Positions 42,001 to 54,400 of a stretch of DNA of 64,000 nt are shown one piece after another. Location: positions 1 through 64,000 of the IMG/VR virus record IMGVR_UViG_3300046007_003307, one strand, 5' to 3'. Each line of letters starts with the position of its first letter. The first letter of the stretch is position 1. The stretch is from a virus. Under the pieces are notes generated by a model. It saw only the letters and a program-made list of their open reading frames with translations. It was not told the DNA's origin and did not search any database. Position numbers and translations under genes: made by a program.

Positions 42001-42395
42001 ATAACCCTGCTAAATTTAAACCAATATTTGGCGCCAAAGCAGCAATTTCATTACAGGCAACATTTAAAGTGGTAAAAAATACAAGTATAGTGGTCAGTGA
42101 TAATGATATTAAAACTAAAGTCATTGATGCAATTAACAGTTACTTTGATGTAGCTAACTGGGACTTTGGTGAAACATTCTACTTCAGTGAATTGAGTGCG
42201 TACCTGCATAGTGTGCTTGCACCTAATATTGCAAGTATCACTATTGTTCCATCGAGTGAAACTGGCACATTCGGTAGCCTACTACAAATCAATGCAAACT
42301 ATAATGAAATTATTGTAAGTGCTGCAACTGTGGACAATGTACAGATTATTAGTGCAATCACCGCAGCGCAAATCAACCAAACTGTATTGGCTTAA
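39018..42395 (+). CDS. 6: Baseplate wedge protein gp6
   Basis: 1,125 residues against T4's 660. The N-terminal region TFRNADFQSYDYETLRKSMI, FNDFIESSEFIALIDLIAFL, GQSLAFRGDLNARENFMDTA, RRDSILKLAKLISYNPKRN is strongly T4-gp6-like. The gpJ-like core follows, with DQIDLVFGDGAFANIPQGNY and VTGEDYNILPYTLFSNILKV near 330-450, and the C-terminal NSYFDVANWDFGETFYFSEL near 1040-1060. About 400 extra residues (~620-1010) form an insertion not found in T4. Two gp6 per wedge make the ring that reorganises on contraction. Next in line is the giant ORF. Confidence 0.93.
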   Translation: MAITTRQTGLLVAEDWTRVYQTFRNADFQSYDYETLRKSMIDYLRLYYPEDFNDFIESSEFIALIDLIAFLGQSLAFRGDLNARENFMDTAQRRDSILKLAKLISYNPKRNIPASGLLKVDSVSTTETVYDSNGINLSGLVISWADSANDNWYEQFTAVINAGLMSAQSIGKPSNSQLINGIINDEYQINLVSSIIATYSFTTKIEGTTTKFEMTSPTSAGKTYIYESAPRQNQPFNLLYKNDNLGNTSANTGFFTYFKQGELKSLDFTFQESTPNRVYSVNVDNINNTDIWLYSLNAQGLPNALWTQVPAVNNTNVIYNKSTNKSIFQVNTRASDQIDLVFGDGAFANIPQGNYRLYYRVSNGADYKITPDEMQGIVVPVNYTSRSGRVETLTIRASLRYTVANASSRESLEEIRQKAPQQYYTQDRMVTGEDYNILPYTLFSNILKVKAVNRTSSGISRYLDVIDTTGKYSSTNIFADDGVLYRDPFVGTFSFDYNTKNDIYKAIYNKVKPVASAQETLHFFYSKYPTIVISDTQWHYSTTVANGSTGYLVNASDIILQVGDVVANNNKYIKQSSIIKFSAGTGNYFDSRNTIVYNDTPSKPGDKYFIYASVQQIVGDGTNGGLGNLANGSGPIILGEQVPDGAIAVAVYAVLNTEFSTALVDSIVGYVQSYQDFGLRYDIDTTSWKLILPSNLNTGDFSLTDAGNTSGAALDASWLIRFKTVGQTYTVLYRGLNYVFESVKETNFYFDNTVKVFDPKTGLTVHDNIKVLKVNANPDDSNPLALDYTWYIYKNIIEVDGYENPNKILVTFSDIDTNGILDNPELFELIVSPDVDSNSKYVYFQATYGYDNFVTQTLVSNDLINSSYATLIAAQAVSQTWPIGQLFYIAAENKFYQSDATYVLSEVTGYTAKVGRQDIYFQYRHNSPNYRRIDPSPNNIIDLYLLTKQYATDYTAWIQDTTGVVAEPTAPTVDALSTEFSSLENYKNLTDTIIYNPAKFKPIFGAKAAISLQATFKVVKNTSIVVSDNDIKTKVIDAINSYFDVANWDFGETFYFSELSAYLHSVLAPNIASITIVPSSETGTFGSLLQINANYNEIIVSAATVDNVQIISAITAAQINQTVLA

Positions 42396-42407
42396 ATACT
42401 ATATAAC
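42392..42407 (+). promoter_or_regulatory. Probable late promoter before the giant ORF
   Basis: TTAAATACTATATAAC overlaps the gp6 stop codon and ends 18 bases before the ATG at 42426. A variant of the extended late box. Confidence 0.4.
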
Positions 42408-42425
42408 ACTTGAGATTATAACGAC

Positions 42426-45400
42426 ATGGCGACAAAAAAGACTTCAAATTTTCTTCCTACCATATTTCAAACCGATACTAACAATAAGTTTTTGTCGGCA
42501 ACAATGGATCAGTTAGTAACTGAGCCAAATTTAAGAAATATACACGGCTATATCGGAAGAACATTTGCTCCAACTTATAAAAGTAAAGACAGCTATGTAA
42601 TCGAAAATTCAGCTGAAAGACAAAAGTATCAACTTGAACCAGGTATTGTTGTTCGCAATGATCGACAAGAAATTACATTTTTTGCCAGTTATACTGATCT
42701 GTTAAACAAAATTGAATATTATGGTGGGCTAACTGCAAACCATGATAGATTATTTGACGACGAATATTATAGCTTTGACCCACAAATATCATTTGATAAA
42801 TTTATTAATTTTAGTCAATACTACTGGCTTGCAGATGGTCCAAACGCTGTTGATGTTAACACCAGCGGAGTTGATTTAGAAAAAACCTATAATGTTGTTC
42901 GTAATGTAAGTTCGTCTCGTTACGAGTTTACATCTACTAGCCCGACAAAAAATACTCTTACTCTAGCACGTGGTGGCCGATACACATTTGAAGTTGATCA
43001 ATTGGGTAATCAATTCTGGATACAAACTGAATTAGGTGTAGATGGTCTAGTAAATGCAACTCCGACAGTTAGTACACGTGATGTATTCGGAGTTATTAAC
43101 AACGGTGCAGACTCGGGTACAATTACATTTAATGTGCCGCAGGCAAGTGCCCAAGACAGATATGTGTTAATGAATGTAGTGGCCAACGTAGAGTACGCAG
43201 TGCCTCTTGCCTATGCTGATATACAAAATCATACTGTTAGTCAATTCCTTGCTGCGTTTCCAGGCTATGCAGGTGTTGCTACTCAACTCAACGGTAAAAC
43301 TGCAATATTCATTGATCAAAATTTATTAACAAACCGTGGTGAAGAAGCATGGACTGTACCTAATGTTTACGATGGCAACGGTGATATTGTGTCTGGCTAT
43401 AATGCCGGCGAGGTAATACCCGAGGCACAACGTTACGGAGTTTGGCGTGTACAATTTGCAGACAGTGGTGATATCAACGATCCATTAATTCGATTGGCCT
43501 GTGTACAAGATGTACAAATCAACGAAAAGGTCTATATCAGATCTGGTGTAGTTAATGCCAATAAAGAATTCTTTAAAGATTATGATGGATTTTTTCATGT
43601 TGTTCCTGTGATATCAAGTATACAAGATACTTTGTACTTTCAAGATGGTAACAATCCGTCTATCTATGGTACAATTAAACTAGTTGATATCGCTGGCTGG
43701 TCTATAGATGTTGAAAATGATATTTTAGGAAAAACTACATACACCAGTCCCAATGGAGTGGTATTTACTAGCGGATTGAAAATAAGATTTGGTACTGATG
43801 CTATCCCAGCAACATATCAGGATAAGGAATATTATGTAGAAGGAGTAGGGTCTGCTACAGGCATACAATTAGTTGATACAACATTATTAGTTACACCTGA
43901 ACCCTACAATGATGAGATTATCACTAATTATCCATTGAATAGAATTAGTTTAAGTGCAGTTACTACAGATGTAATCCCTGCAGGTACTGTTATTAACATT
44001 GGCACTATTGAAGTTGAAGTATATTATGAAGTTACAGTTGGATCTTTGTACATTGTTACATTGAGCGATGTATCTTCAATAGTAAATGGATCGGCTATAA
44101 CTGGAACAGGCATTGCCAGCGGAACATCAGTAATCAATACACGTCGAGACACTGTGTATCCAGAATATATTACCATTAACAGAGCTAGTGTAGATTTAAA
44201 TGCATGGTCGAGAAATAATCGATGGTTCCATCGAGATATAATCACTGCCACTGCTACCTATAACAATGAACAATATATATTTGACCAAGACCTTCGCGCA
44301 CGTCGTCCAATTGTACAGTTTGAATCAGACCTGCAATTGTTCAATTACGGCAGGATTGGAAAAGCACCAGTTGATATATTAGATACTACAACACAAGATG
44401 CATTTAATAATTTGAATGGACAGGTATTTTCTGTAGCGTTTGGAGTCACATTATTTGATGGCATGCGAGTTATATTTGCCAACGATGTTGATCCGTTGGT
44501 TCGTAATAAAATTTTTGTACTTAATTTAGTGCAAACTGCAATTGATGGTGAAGGATTATTAACTGGGCCCAAATATATAAATTTAAATCCAGCTGCCGAT
44601 GGTGCAGTTGAAACTTACGATTCTGTAGTTATAACTGATGGTGTTTACAAAGGCACTCAGTGGTGGTACAATGGTGATACTTGGATAGCTAGTCAGCAAA
44701 AAACTAGCCTACAACAAGATCCGTTATTTGACATGTACGATAGTGCTGAACAGAGTTTTTCGCTTTATCCGTTGAGTACGTTTACCGGCACACGATTATT
44801 TGGCTACAACAGATCAAGTACCGGCACTATTTCTGATTCAGTATTGGCCTTTCCGCTGACTTACACATCATTCCAAACTCAGGGAAATATTGAATTCATC
44901 AATTACTTTGATACTGATACGTTTAGTTATGTAGCTAATCAAACTCAACTTACTGAACGAATTGCCACAGGGTTCCTACATCAAATAGTAGATAGATACA
45001 CATCACTACCAAAAAATAATTGGAATACAGTTACTGAAAAAAATAATCAATATCAATTGATTACCTATGTATACGATGGTATTAATAGTCCATTTAAAAT
45101 TGATGTCACTGTACCAGATGCAGTTACGATACCATATGTTAAAGTTTATAAAAATAATGTATTCTTAAAAACATCTCAATGGACTTTAACAAATGGAGCA
45201 TTGACATTATCCACTGCACCTACTATAGGTGATAAGATCGACATTCTAGTCTATAGTAATGAAGTAAGTGCGCTTGGGCAATACCAGATACCAAAAAATC
45301 TAGAGCTCAATGCACAAAATACTGATTTATCAACATTGACATTGGGTCAAATCAGAAATCACCTAGTGGAACTAAGTCAAAATAGTACAGAGTTAGTGGG

Positions 45401-48400
45401 TGATGTACTCAGTGATAGTAATCTTAGAGATATTGAGATTAAATCACAAGGCGGCACCATATTACAACACAGTGCACCTTTATCGAATGCAGCATTATTT
45501 TTAGTAAATGACAGCACAAACTTTATTGACGCCGTTCGTTACGCACAGCAAGAATATGCTAGATTTAAAAATAAATTTTTAGAGTTAAGTGTAACTTTGT
45601 CTGGCATACAACCGACTGATCCTGTGGCCAGTGTTGATTTAATCATAACCGAAATTAATAAGATTAAAAACAGTACGTTCCCTTGGTATTACAGTGACAT
45701 GATACCGTATGGTACATTAAAAAATATTGTCAATGGCGTGGGCTATACAATATTTGACCCATTGGTTCGTTCATATGAAATTACTACAACATTCGATGCC
45801 CGTGCATTAAGTAATAAAGCAGTACTTGTTTATTTAAATGATGTACAGTTAATAATAGATATAGATTATACATTTGATACAGATCGTCCAGCAATAACGT
45901 TTACCGACACTGTTACTTTGGAAGTTGATGACAATGTTAAAATTGTAGAATATGCAGATACTAATGGATCTTATGTACCAGAAACTCCAACTAAGTTAGG
46001 GTTATATCCTAAATTTATTCCTGAGATCTTTTTAGACGATACCTATCGTACATCCATTAATGTTATTCGCGGCCACGACGGTAGCATAACACCAGCATTT
46101 GATGATTATAGAGATGAATTTTTATTAGAGTTAGAAAAACGTATATACAATAACATCACGCTGCGTGATATCGGTAGCTATCAAGACATTTATAACGTAA
46201 TGCCGGGTAAATTTAGAAATAATGATTATTCGATAAATGAAATAAATCAATTAACGTCTAAGAATTTCCTTATATGGATAGGCAATAATAAAATTGATTT
46301 CACAGTCAACGACACATTTGACAGCAATGATCCCTTTACATGGAATTACAGCCGTTTTGTGGATCGAATTGATAGTGAAGCATTACCAGGTAGTTGGAGA
46401 GCATGCTATCAATATTTCTATGATACATTACGTCCGCATTTAACTCCGTGGGAGATGTTGGGTTTCTCTACCATGCCATCATGGTGGGTAGAAGAATACG
46501 GTCCTGCACCTTATACTGGCGGCAATAAATTACTATGGGACGACCTAGAAGCTGGATTGATTAAACAAGGTACTCGCGCAGGTATAGATACAACCTTTGC
46601 ACGCCCTGGATTGTCAGAAGTTATACCAGTTGATGCAAACGGATTTTTATTAAGTCCGGCAGCAATAATGACTGCATCATTTAATGCTACTCATGCGGCA
46701 ACTGCATGGGCAGTAGGACAACAGGGACCGGTCGAAACAGCGTGGCGCCACAGCAGTGACTTTGCGTTTGCTGTACAACAAGCACTGGCATTGGCTAAAC
46801 CAGCCAAGTATTTTAGTCTATTAATGGATGTGTCACGTTATTCAAAAAATACTATGTTGGAGCAATATGTAACTGATACCAATGATCACATTAAACAAAC
46901 ATCACTGACATTCAATGGTGACACATCAGCTGGCACTGTGGTTAGAACCGCCGGTTATATAAACTGGATTGCTGACTTTTTAATACATCAAGGTGTAGAT
47001 CCTGCTACTGTTATTACTCCGCTGATATCACATTATCAAATTAATCTTGCATATAAACTGGCCGGATTTAGTGATCAAAAATATCTACAAATTTTAGCAG
47101 AACAAAGTTCACCGACCAGTACAAATGATAGTATTATTGTACCAAATGAAAATTATAATGTACATTTGTATAAATCGACGCCTGTTGACAAACTAGTCTA
47201 CAGTGGTGTGATTATTGAAAAGACCACAAATGGCTATAGTGTACGTGGGTATAATTTAGCTAACCCGTACTTTACTATTATTCCAAGTGTGATAAATTCA
47301 AATGCATACAAAATTACTGTATTAACTAATTCAGTAACAGTGTTTAAAGATTATCAAAACTTAAAATTAACCGTACCTTATGGGTATGAGTTTAATAGCC
47401 AACAACAAATAGCTGATTTCTTAATTAGCTACGAAAGATATTTAATGGCGCAGGGTTTTACCTTCAATGACACAGATGAACAACTAGGCGAAACACGCAA
47501 CTGGAAACTATCAACTAAAGAATTCTTATTCTGGGCACAGCAAGGTTGGGCACCGGGCAGTATCTTAGTATTATCACCGGTGGCTAACACAATAAATGCA
47601 GTTACAGTTGGTGCAATCACTGATGCAATTACTGATAGTCAGCATGGTTCAAAAGTATTAGATCAAAATTTTGCCTTGGTTAAAACTACAAATTACAATG
47701 TGTTACGTAGCCCAACTGCATTTAAATTAACATTGACCAATGATGCAGTTATTGGCTATATTGAATTAAATCTAGTACAATACGAGCATGTGTTAATTTT
47801 TGATAACACCACAGTGTTTAATGATATCATTTACAAACCTGAACTTGGTAATAGACAATACAGGTTAAAATTGATTGGACAAAAAACCGCAGACTGGGAT
47901 GGCAGTTTAAGTGCGCCAGGCTTCATCTACAATTCTGGCAACATAGATGCGTGGTCCAGTAATAAAGATTATTTAAAAGGTGACCTAGTACAATATAAAA
48001 ATCAATATTATGTTGCATTGAATAATGTTACTCAAACAACTAATGCTGAATTTGCCTTTGCTTATTGGAAACAAATTGCCGCAAGTGAAATTAAAAAAGG
48101 GCTATTGCCAAACTTTGCCACCATTGCTGCTAAATCTCAGGTATATTATGATTCATATACAAATTTTAAAGATGCGGATCAAATCAACTACAGCCATGGA
48201 TTAATTGGATTTAAAACACGTCAATATCTGTCAGATCTTGGTTTAAGTGATACGACACAAATTGAATTATACAAAGGATTCATTAAACAAAAAGGTTCTG
48301 CTAATGCAATTAATCAATTGACCAGTGCAGAATTTAATAATTTAAGCAGTGCCATAAATTTCTATGAAGAATGGGCAATACGTGTGGGCGAATATGGTGC

Positions 48401-51400
48401 ATTAGATACAAACCCATACGTGGAAATTGCACTCGATGAAAAAGCATTTTCAGTTAATCCTGCAACTGCTACATTTGTAACTGATTCCAGCAGTGACGGT
48501 GTAACTACATTTAACAAATCACAATTATATAAATCAACCGAGCAGTATAACGGAATTATTGCATTAGATAGAGATGCACAAAGTGATTACAATAACGATA
48601 TCACTACTGCTGGATATGTAAATATCGATGATGTTGATACTACTATATTTGATCTAGCCAACTTCACTGATTTGAACAATCAATTATCTGCAATCGGTAC
48701 TGGCTATACTATATGGTGTGCAAAAGACTTTTCGCAAAACTGGAATGTATATCGAGTAACAGAAACTGATAATACAGTTACATCAGTGGCTAACTCGTTA
48801 GATGGATATGTAACATTTACCACCACTAATCCTCATGGATTGGTTGCTGGCGACATATTTTTAGTTCGTAGTTTTGCCACTGAGTTCGACGGCTTCTATC
48901 AAGTCGACAGTGTAATAGACCTTGATAACATATTAGTCAGATACGCAGGTGACACTTCACAACTAACTACCTTAGATGGCGACGGCATGTTGTTTATTCT
49001 AGACAGTGTACGTTTTAACTACATGGAAACTGCACGTTTATATACGCCGCCGCATCAATGGAAAGTCGGTGAAAAGATTTGGATCGATGAAGATGCGGAA
49101 ACTAATGCTGTACAAGGCCAGCCATTTGGTACGCAACCAAGCGGTACATGGAAAGTATACGAAAAAACACACCCATGGGAAATGGATCAACGTCTAGTTA
49201 AAACCAATGATATGTACATTACATTTAGTAATGTGGCACTGGCCAATGCAACTAGTACATTAACCATTGGCGGAAATGCTGTGACTAATATCACAACTAT
49301 TACAGGTAATGCAGTGGGCATTATATCAAATTTCCTTACTAGTAGTAATGCATCTAATGTAAGCACAAGTCAGATAGTTAGTACTAATAATATATTTCCA
49401 GCAAACACTACAGTATCTTCATTAACAACTAATAATGAATATTCTGCAAACATAGGCTACGGTCAAGCATTAAAAATGATTGACAACATCGAGCAAACTA
49501 TTTTTGTCGGTACCACTTTGTATGCAAACTTATCTGTTTCTACTAACACAGGTGCAGTAAATGTATTTGATAAAAATACTTCAAATGTCTATACTGAATC
49601 GACAACTATAACACCTGATGGTGCAAATACATTTACTTACGGTTCGCACATTGATACAGCAGTTGATCCGTTCATTGATGATGGAGTTGCCGGAAGAGAA
49701 ACGTTAGCAGTTAACGCACCAACAAGTTCTGGTGCCGGCGGCGCCGCTAATGTTGGTTTAATCTATACCTATAATAAACTTGAAGGCGAAACTGTATGGA
49801 ATAGAGGACAGGTTATTACAGGCAATGTTAGTGCTGTCGATGGACAGTTTGGCTATGGCTTTGCGTTTGATGAGTTAGGCCACTGGTTGTATGTTGGCGC
49901 TCCGTACGAAGCAACTCCAAAAGTGTATGTATATGGCTTACAACGCTTTGTAACTAAAGCTACGGGAAATGTTACTACATCTGGTTCTGTATCTACAATA
50001 ACAGTACCATTTACACCCGAAGTTACTAATGATGCAAATGCACTAGTTGTGACTAGCTCAACACGTACATACATTCCAAATATTGATTACACATTATCTG
50101 GCACAACTATAACATTTATATCTGGAAATGTTAATGGTACACTAACAATTTCACAAGGTCCGTACTACACATTAGTTAAAACTATTAACGGACCGGCGGG
50201 CAGTGAATTTGGTTTTTGTATTGATGCTAGTTTAAACGGTGCACAACTTGGTGTTGGCGCACCAGCTGACAGTGTAATTGGCTCTAGTGGCGACTTGCTC
50301 GATGAAGCCGGCGCAGTATACGCATACGATCGTGTTATCGAAGCATTTACCAGTACAACTGGTACAGTGTATACCACAGTAGAAACAATTGCACCTGTGT
50401 ATAAAGTAACTGTTGACGGAATTGAATTGCCTCGCAGCGAATATACTGCAACCCCGGGAACTAATACAGTTACATTAAATGTTCCATTAGGTGTTGGTAA
50501 AGTTGTCAATGTTGAAACAAATGAATTTACTCTATTAGAAAGATTGATTGGCATTGACAGTTTAGATGGTAGTCTAAATGCTATTCAAGAAGGTGCACGA
50601 TTTGGTACAGCCCTGACTATCTGTTCAAACAACTGCGCATTCTATATTGGTGCTCCTTATTATAATGCCGGTACAATTTACAATACTGGTGCAGTATGGA
50701 AATTCCATAACAGAGGAACCTTGTACGGTACTAACACAGGCTATACACAAAATCCAACGTTTACTCCAGGCAATACAATTCGACTAGATAACTTCCAAAT
50801 TACTGTGACTGGTACAAGTTTAGATAGTTTAATCGAAGATATTAATGATGCTAACCTATTAGGTATCACCGCAGTTAATGAAAATGGATACTTAAGATTA
50901 GACAGTGATAAAACTGTAGCTAAAAATCGCTTACGTGTCTTATCAGGCAGTGGTACAGTGTATGAAGATGCAGGCTTGGCTATATTTGCGTTCATGCAGA
51001 TTATTGTTAACCCATATCGTAGTAACAATGAATATTTTGGTACTAAAGTTATCTTGGCTCGCAATGCATACATGCTGGTTATTAGTAGTGAACGTGGAAC
51101 AACAAAACATTATGCTACATTTGATGCGCATACAGACTTATTATATCCTAACGCACCTGAATATATTATTGACACTGACCCAACCAGTCTAACCTATAAC
51201 GAATTAATAGTAAATCCAGAACAATATCTATTAGATTCAACTAGCACACTGCACAATATTAACACAACACTCGATGATGATTCTACAGCACTATTAGACG
51301 AAGTTAAAGCAAGTGGTAGTGTTTACACATATGAATTATATGATGACCCACGTGACCATGTTGAGAATCCAGGACGTTATGCATTCTGTCAACAACTCGA

Positions 51401-54400
51401 TCCAACAGATTTAAACTCAGGCGACGGATTTGGCGCGGCATTTGATGTAATCGGTGGACATATTGTAGTAAGTGCACCAACTGATGATACTACTATAGAA
51501 AATGGTGGCAGTATCTACTTGTTTAACAATCCGACTGGTCGTCGTGGTTGGAGTTTAATTAGATATCAAGAGCCACGTGTAGACATCGAATCAGTTACTA
51601 GAATGTATCTATACAGTAATTTAACAAATACTATTTTAACATCATTGGAATTCATTGATCCTGCCAAAGGCAAAATCCTCGGTCGTGCAGATCAGGAAAT
51701 ATCATACAAAACTGGCTATGATCCGGCAATATACAATCGCGGAACAAACACCGCAGTTAGCCTAAACGATAATATATTCTGGAGTACTACTCAAGTTGGT
51801 GAAGTGTGGTGGAATCTAAGTCAACTTAGTTACATAGATTATGAGCAAGATACATTAACATATCGCAGTATTAATTGGGGTAATTTATTCCCTGGATCAA
51901 CTGTGGAAGTGTTAGAGTGGGTAGAAAGTATATATCTACCTAGTGCTTATGTTGCCAACGGTGGTGATGGCGTGCCTAAATATGCCGATGATAGTGCTTA
52001 TGTTGAACTTGTTTATGTTGATCAAGTTACTAACATTATTAGTATTAAATATTTCTACTGGGTCAAAGATAAAACAACTGTTGATCCAACTAACGAAACT
52101 AGACAATTGACCACAACATCAATACAGGATATAATACAAAATCCAAAAAATCAAGGCATTCCGTATGCGGCAGTTATACAGAATAATTCAGTTGTTGTAT
52201 ATAATGTAGCTGATTATCTGTCTGCGCAAACTACTATATTGCACCTTGACTATAATACAGTTAAGAATACTAATATTATTCATAGTGAATATGAACTAGT
52301 ACAAAAAGGAAATGCAGATAGTATAATATCTCCTAAGATTATTAATAAATTAATTGATAGTCTGGCTGGTATCGATATACTGGGTGCAGAGGTGCCTGAC
52401 CCAACACTAAGCGTTGCTGATAAATTTGGCTTAGGCACAAGACCACGTCAGGCTATATTTGCTGACAGAATTGCTGCCTATGCTAACTTAGTAGAATATG
52501 CTAACAGTATTTTGATAACTAAACCGATTACAAGAAACTGTGACCTAACTACTATTAGTTCAGCTGAAGCAGAGCCTAGTTTTAAATTGGGAGAGTACGA
52601 TTTAAAAATTGAAACAGAAATAGAATTAGATTATCTCGATGTGGCATTATTAACCGCAGGATACAAAGTTTTAGTAAATCAAGATACTACCCAGGATAAT
52701 TTATGGGTATTATATGAATTGTCTGCGGATAAAACTTGGACCGCTATTAGAACACAAAGTTACAAAACCGACTTGTATTGGGATTATGTTGATTGGTATG
52801 CGCCCGGTTATGGTACAGATACTCAACTTGAATATGTAGTTGACACATTAACTGATGCATTAAAATTACCAGTAGCAGTCGGCGATGATGTTTTAGTCAG
52901 AGTTGCCAACGGAGTCAATCGCGGATGGAATTTACTTGTTCTCAATGGCAATAATCAATTTGATGTAGTCGGTATACAAGACGGAACTATTCAATTAAAA
53001 ACATCAAATGGTAATTTTGTTAACAATAAAACCCCAACTACTGAAATTCGTTATATAATTACTGCACTTAAAGATGATATTTTTGTTGGCGAGTTAGACA
53101 CAGAATTTAATAAATTATTCTTTGTAATGATTAACTATCTATTCAATGAACAAAAATATGTTGACTGGATATTTAAAACTAGTTTTATTAGTGTATCGCA
53201 TAAATTGCGTTCACTATTACAATATCCTAATTATATTAAAGATAATCAAACGTATTATGAAAGTTATATTACTGAGGTTAAACCGTATTCAACTAAAATA
53301 CGTGAATACTCTATTAACTATGACAGTACTGATGAATTTGCAGGCAGTGTAACTGACTTCGATCTATCTCCATATTACGATACGGATACTAAAATATTCC
53401 GTAGCCCTAGTGGTGAAGATGTAATCAAAGACGAGGCTCTATGGCAAACTGACACATACAATCAATGGTATGCAAATAGAAATCATCGTGTTGAAAGTAT
53501 CGTAGTAGAATACGGTGGAAGTGGCTACACATCAGAACCGATAGTTACTATTGTCGATGGTGGACTTGCAGCCACAGGCGCAACTGCCCGTGCAATTATT
53601 GATTTTGACTCAGGCGCAGTAACTAGCATTGAACTTTTAACATCTGGCAGTGGATATTATATAACACCGACCGTGATTATTAATGGTGGATGCACTATAC
53701 CTGCAACTGCGTATGCAATACTTAAAAACAAACAAGTTAGAAGTGTTAATACAACATTAAAATTTGATAGAGTTAGTTACACTAGTTCTGTGCAGGAATG
53801 GGCCGCTAACACTGCTTATACTGCTGGTGATATTGTAACTCATGTGGGTTCACTGGCCGGTGCTGTTCGTCATGCATTTATAGTAAATGCAAACATAACA
53901 TCGGGATCTACGTTTGTACACACTGAGGATTATACACGATACAGTTCGGCTAATTTTACCAATGCAAATGATCGTATTGTAGGATACTACGAACCAACTG
54001 CTGCCATGCCTGCAATCGAAACGATTAATAAAGATATTACAATCGCGGCCTCTGTCACAAACTCCAATGTATTATTTGTAACAGCCACTCCTGGATTGCA
54101 TAAAAATATGACTATTAGCAGTAATTCTGCTAATGCAACAATAATCACTGAAGCAGTATCTGGAATATTATTATTAAGTGGTAATATCTCTGCCAACGTC
54201 GGTGATTATTTAACTCAAACCAGGGTATCAAACATATATAATGTTACTAGCAATGTTGCTACATCATATTGGGCAAATGTATTTGTAACAGCTAATGTAC
54301 AGATCCTCACAACTCTGCCTGCAATATTTGGAAATATAACCAATGCATATCGTGTAGGCGCATACTTAACTGAGCATGAGTTTAATTTAACCGATGTTAT

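Noticed and set aside
50165-51192. Several 60-130-residue ORFs antisense or in other frames inside the giant ORF
   Set aside because: The giant frame has domain patterns; the others have none and lack start signals.
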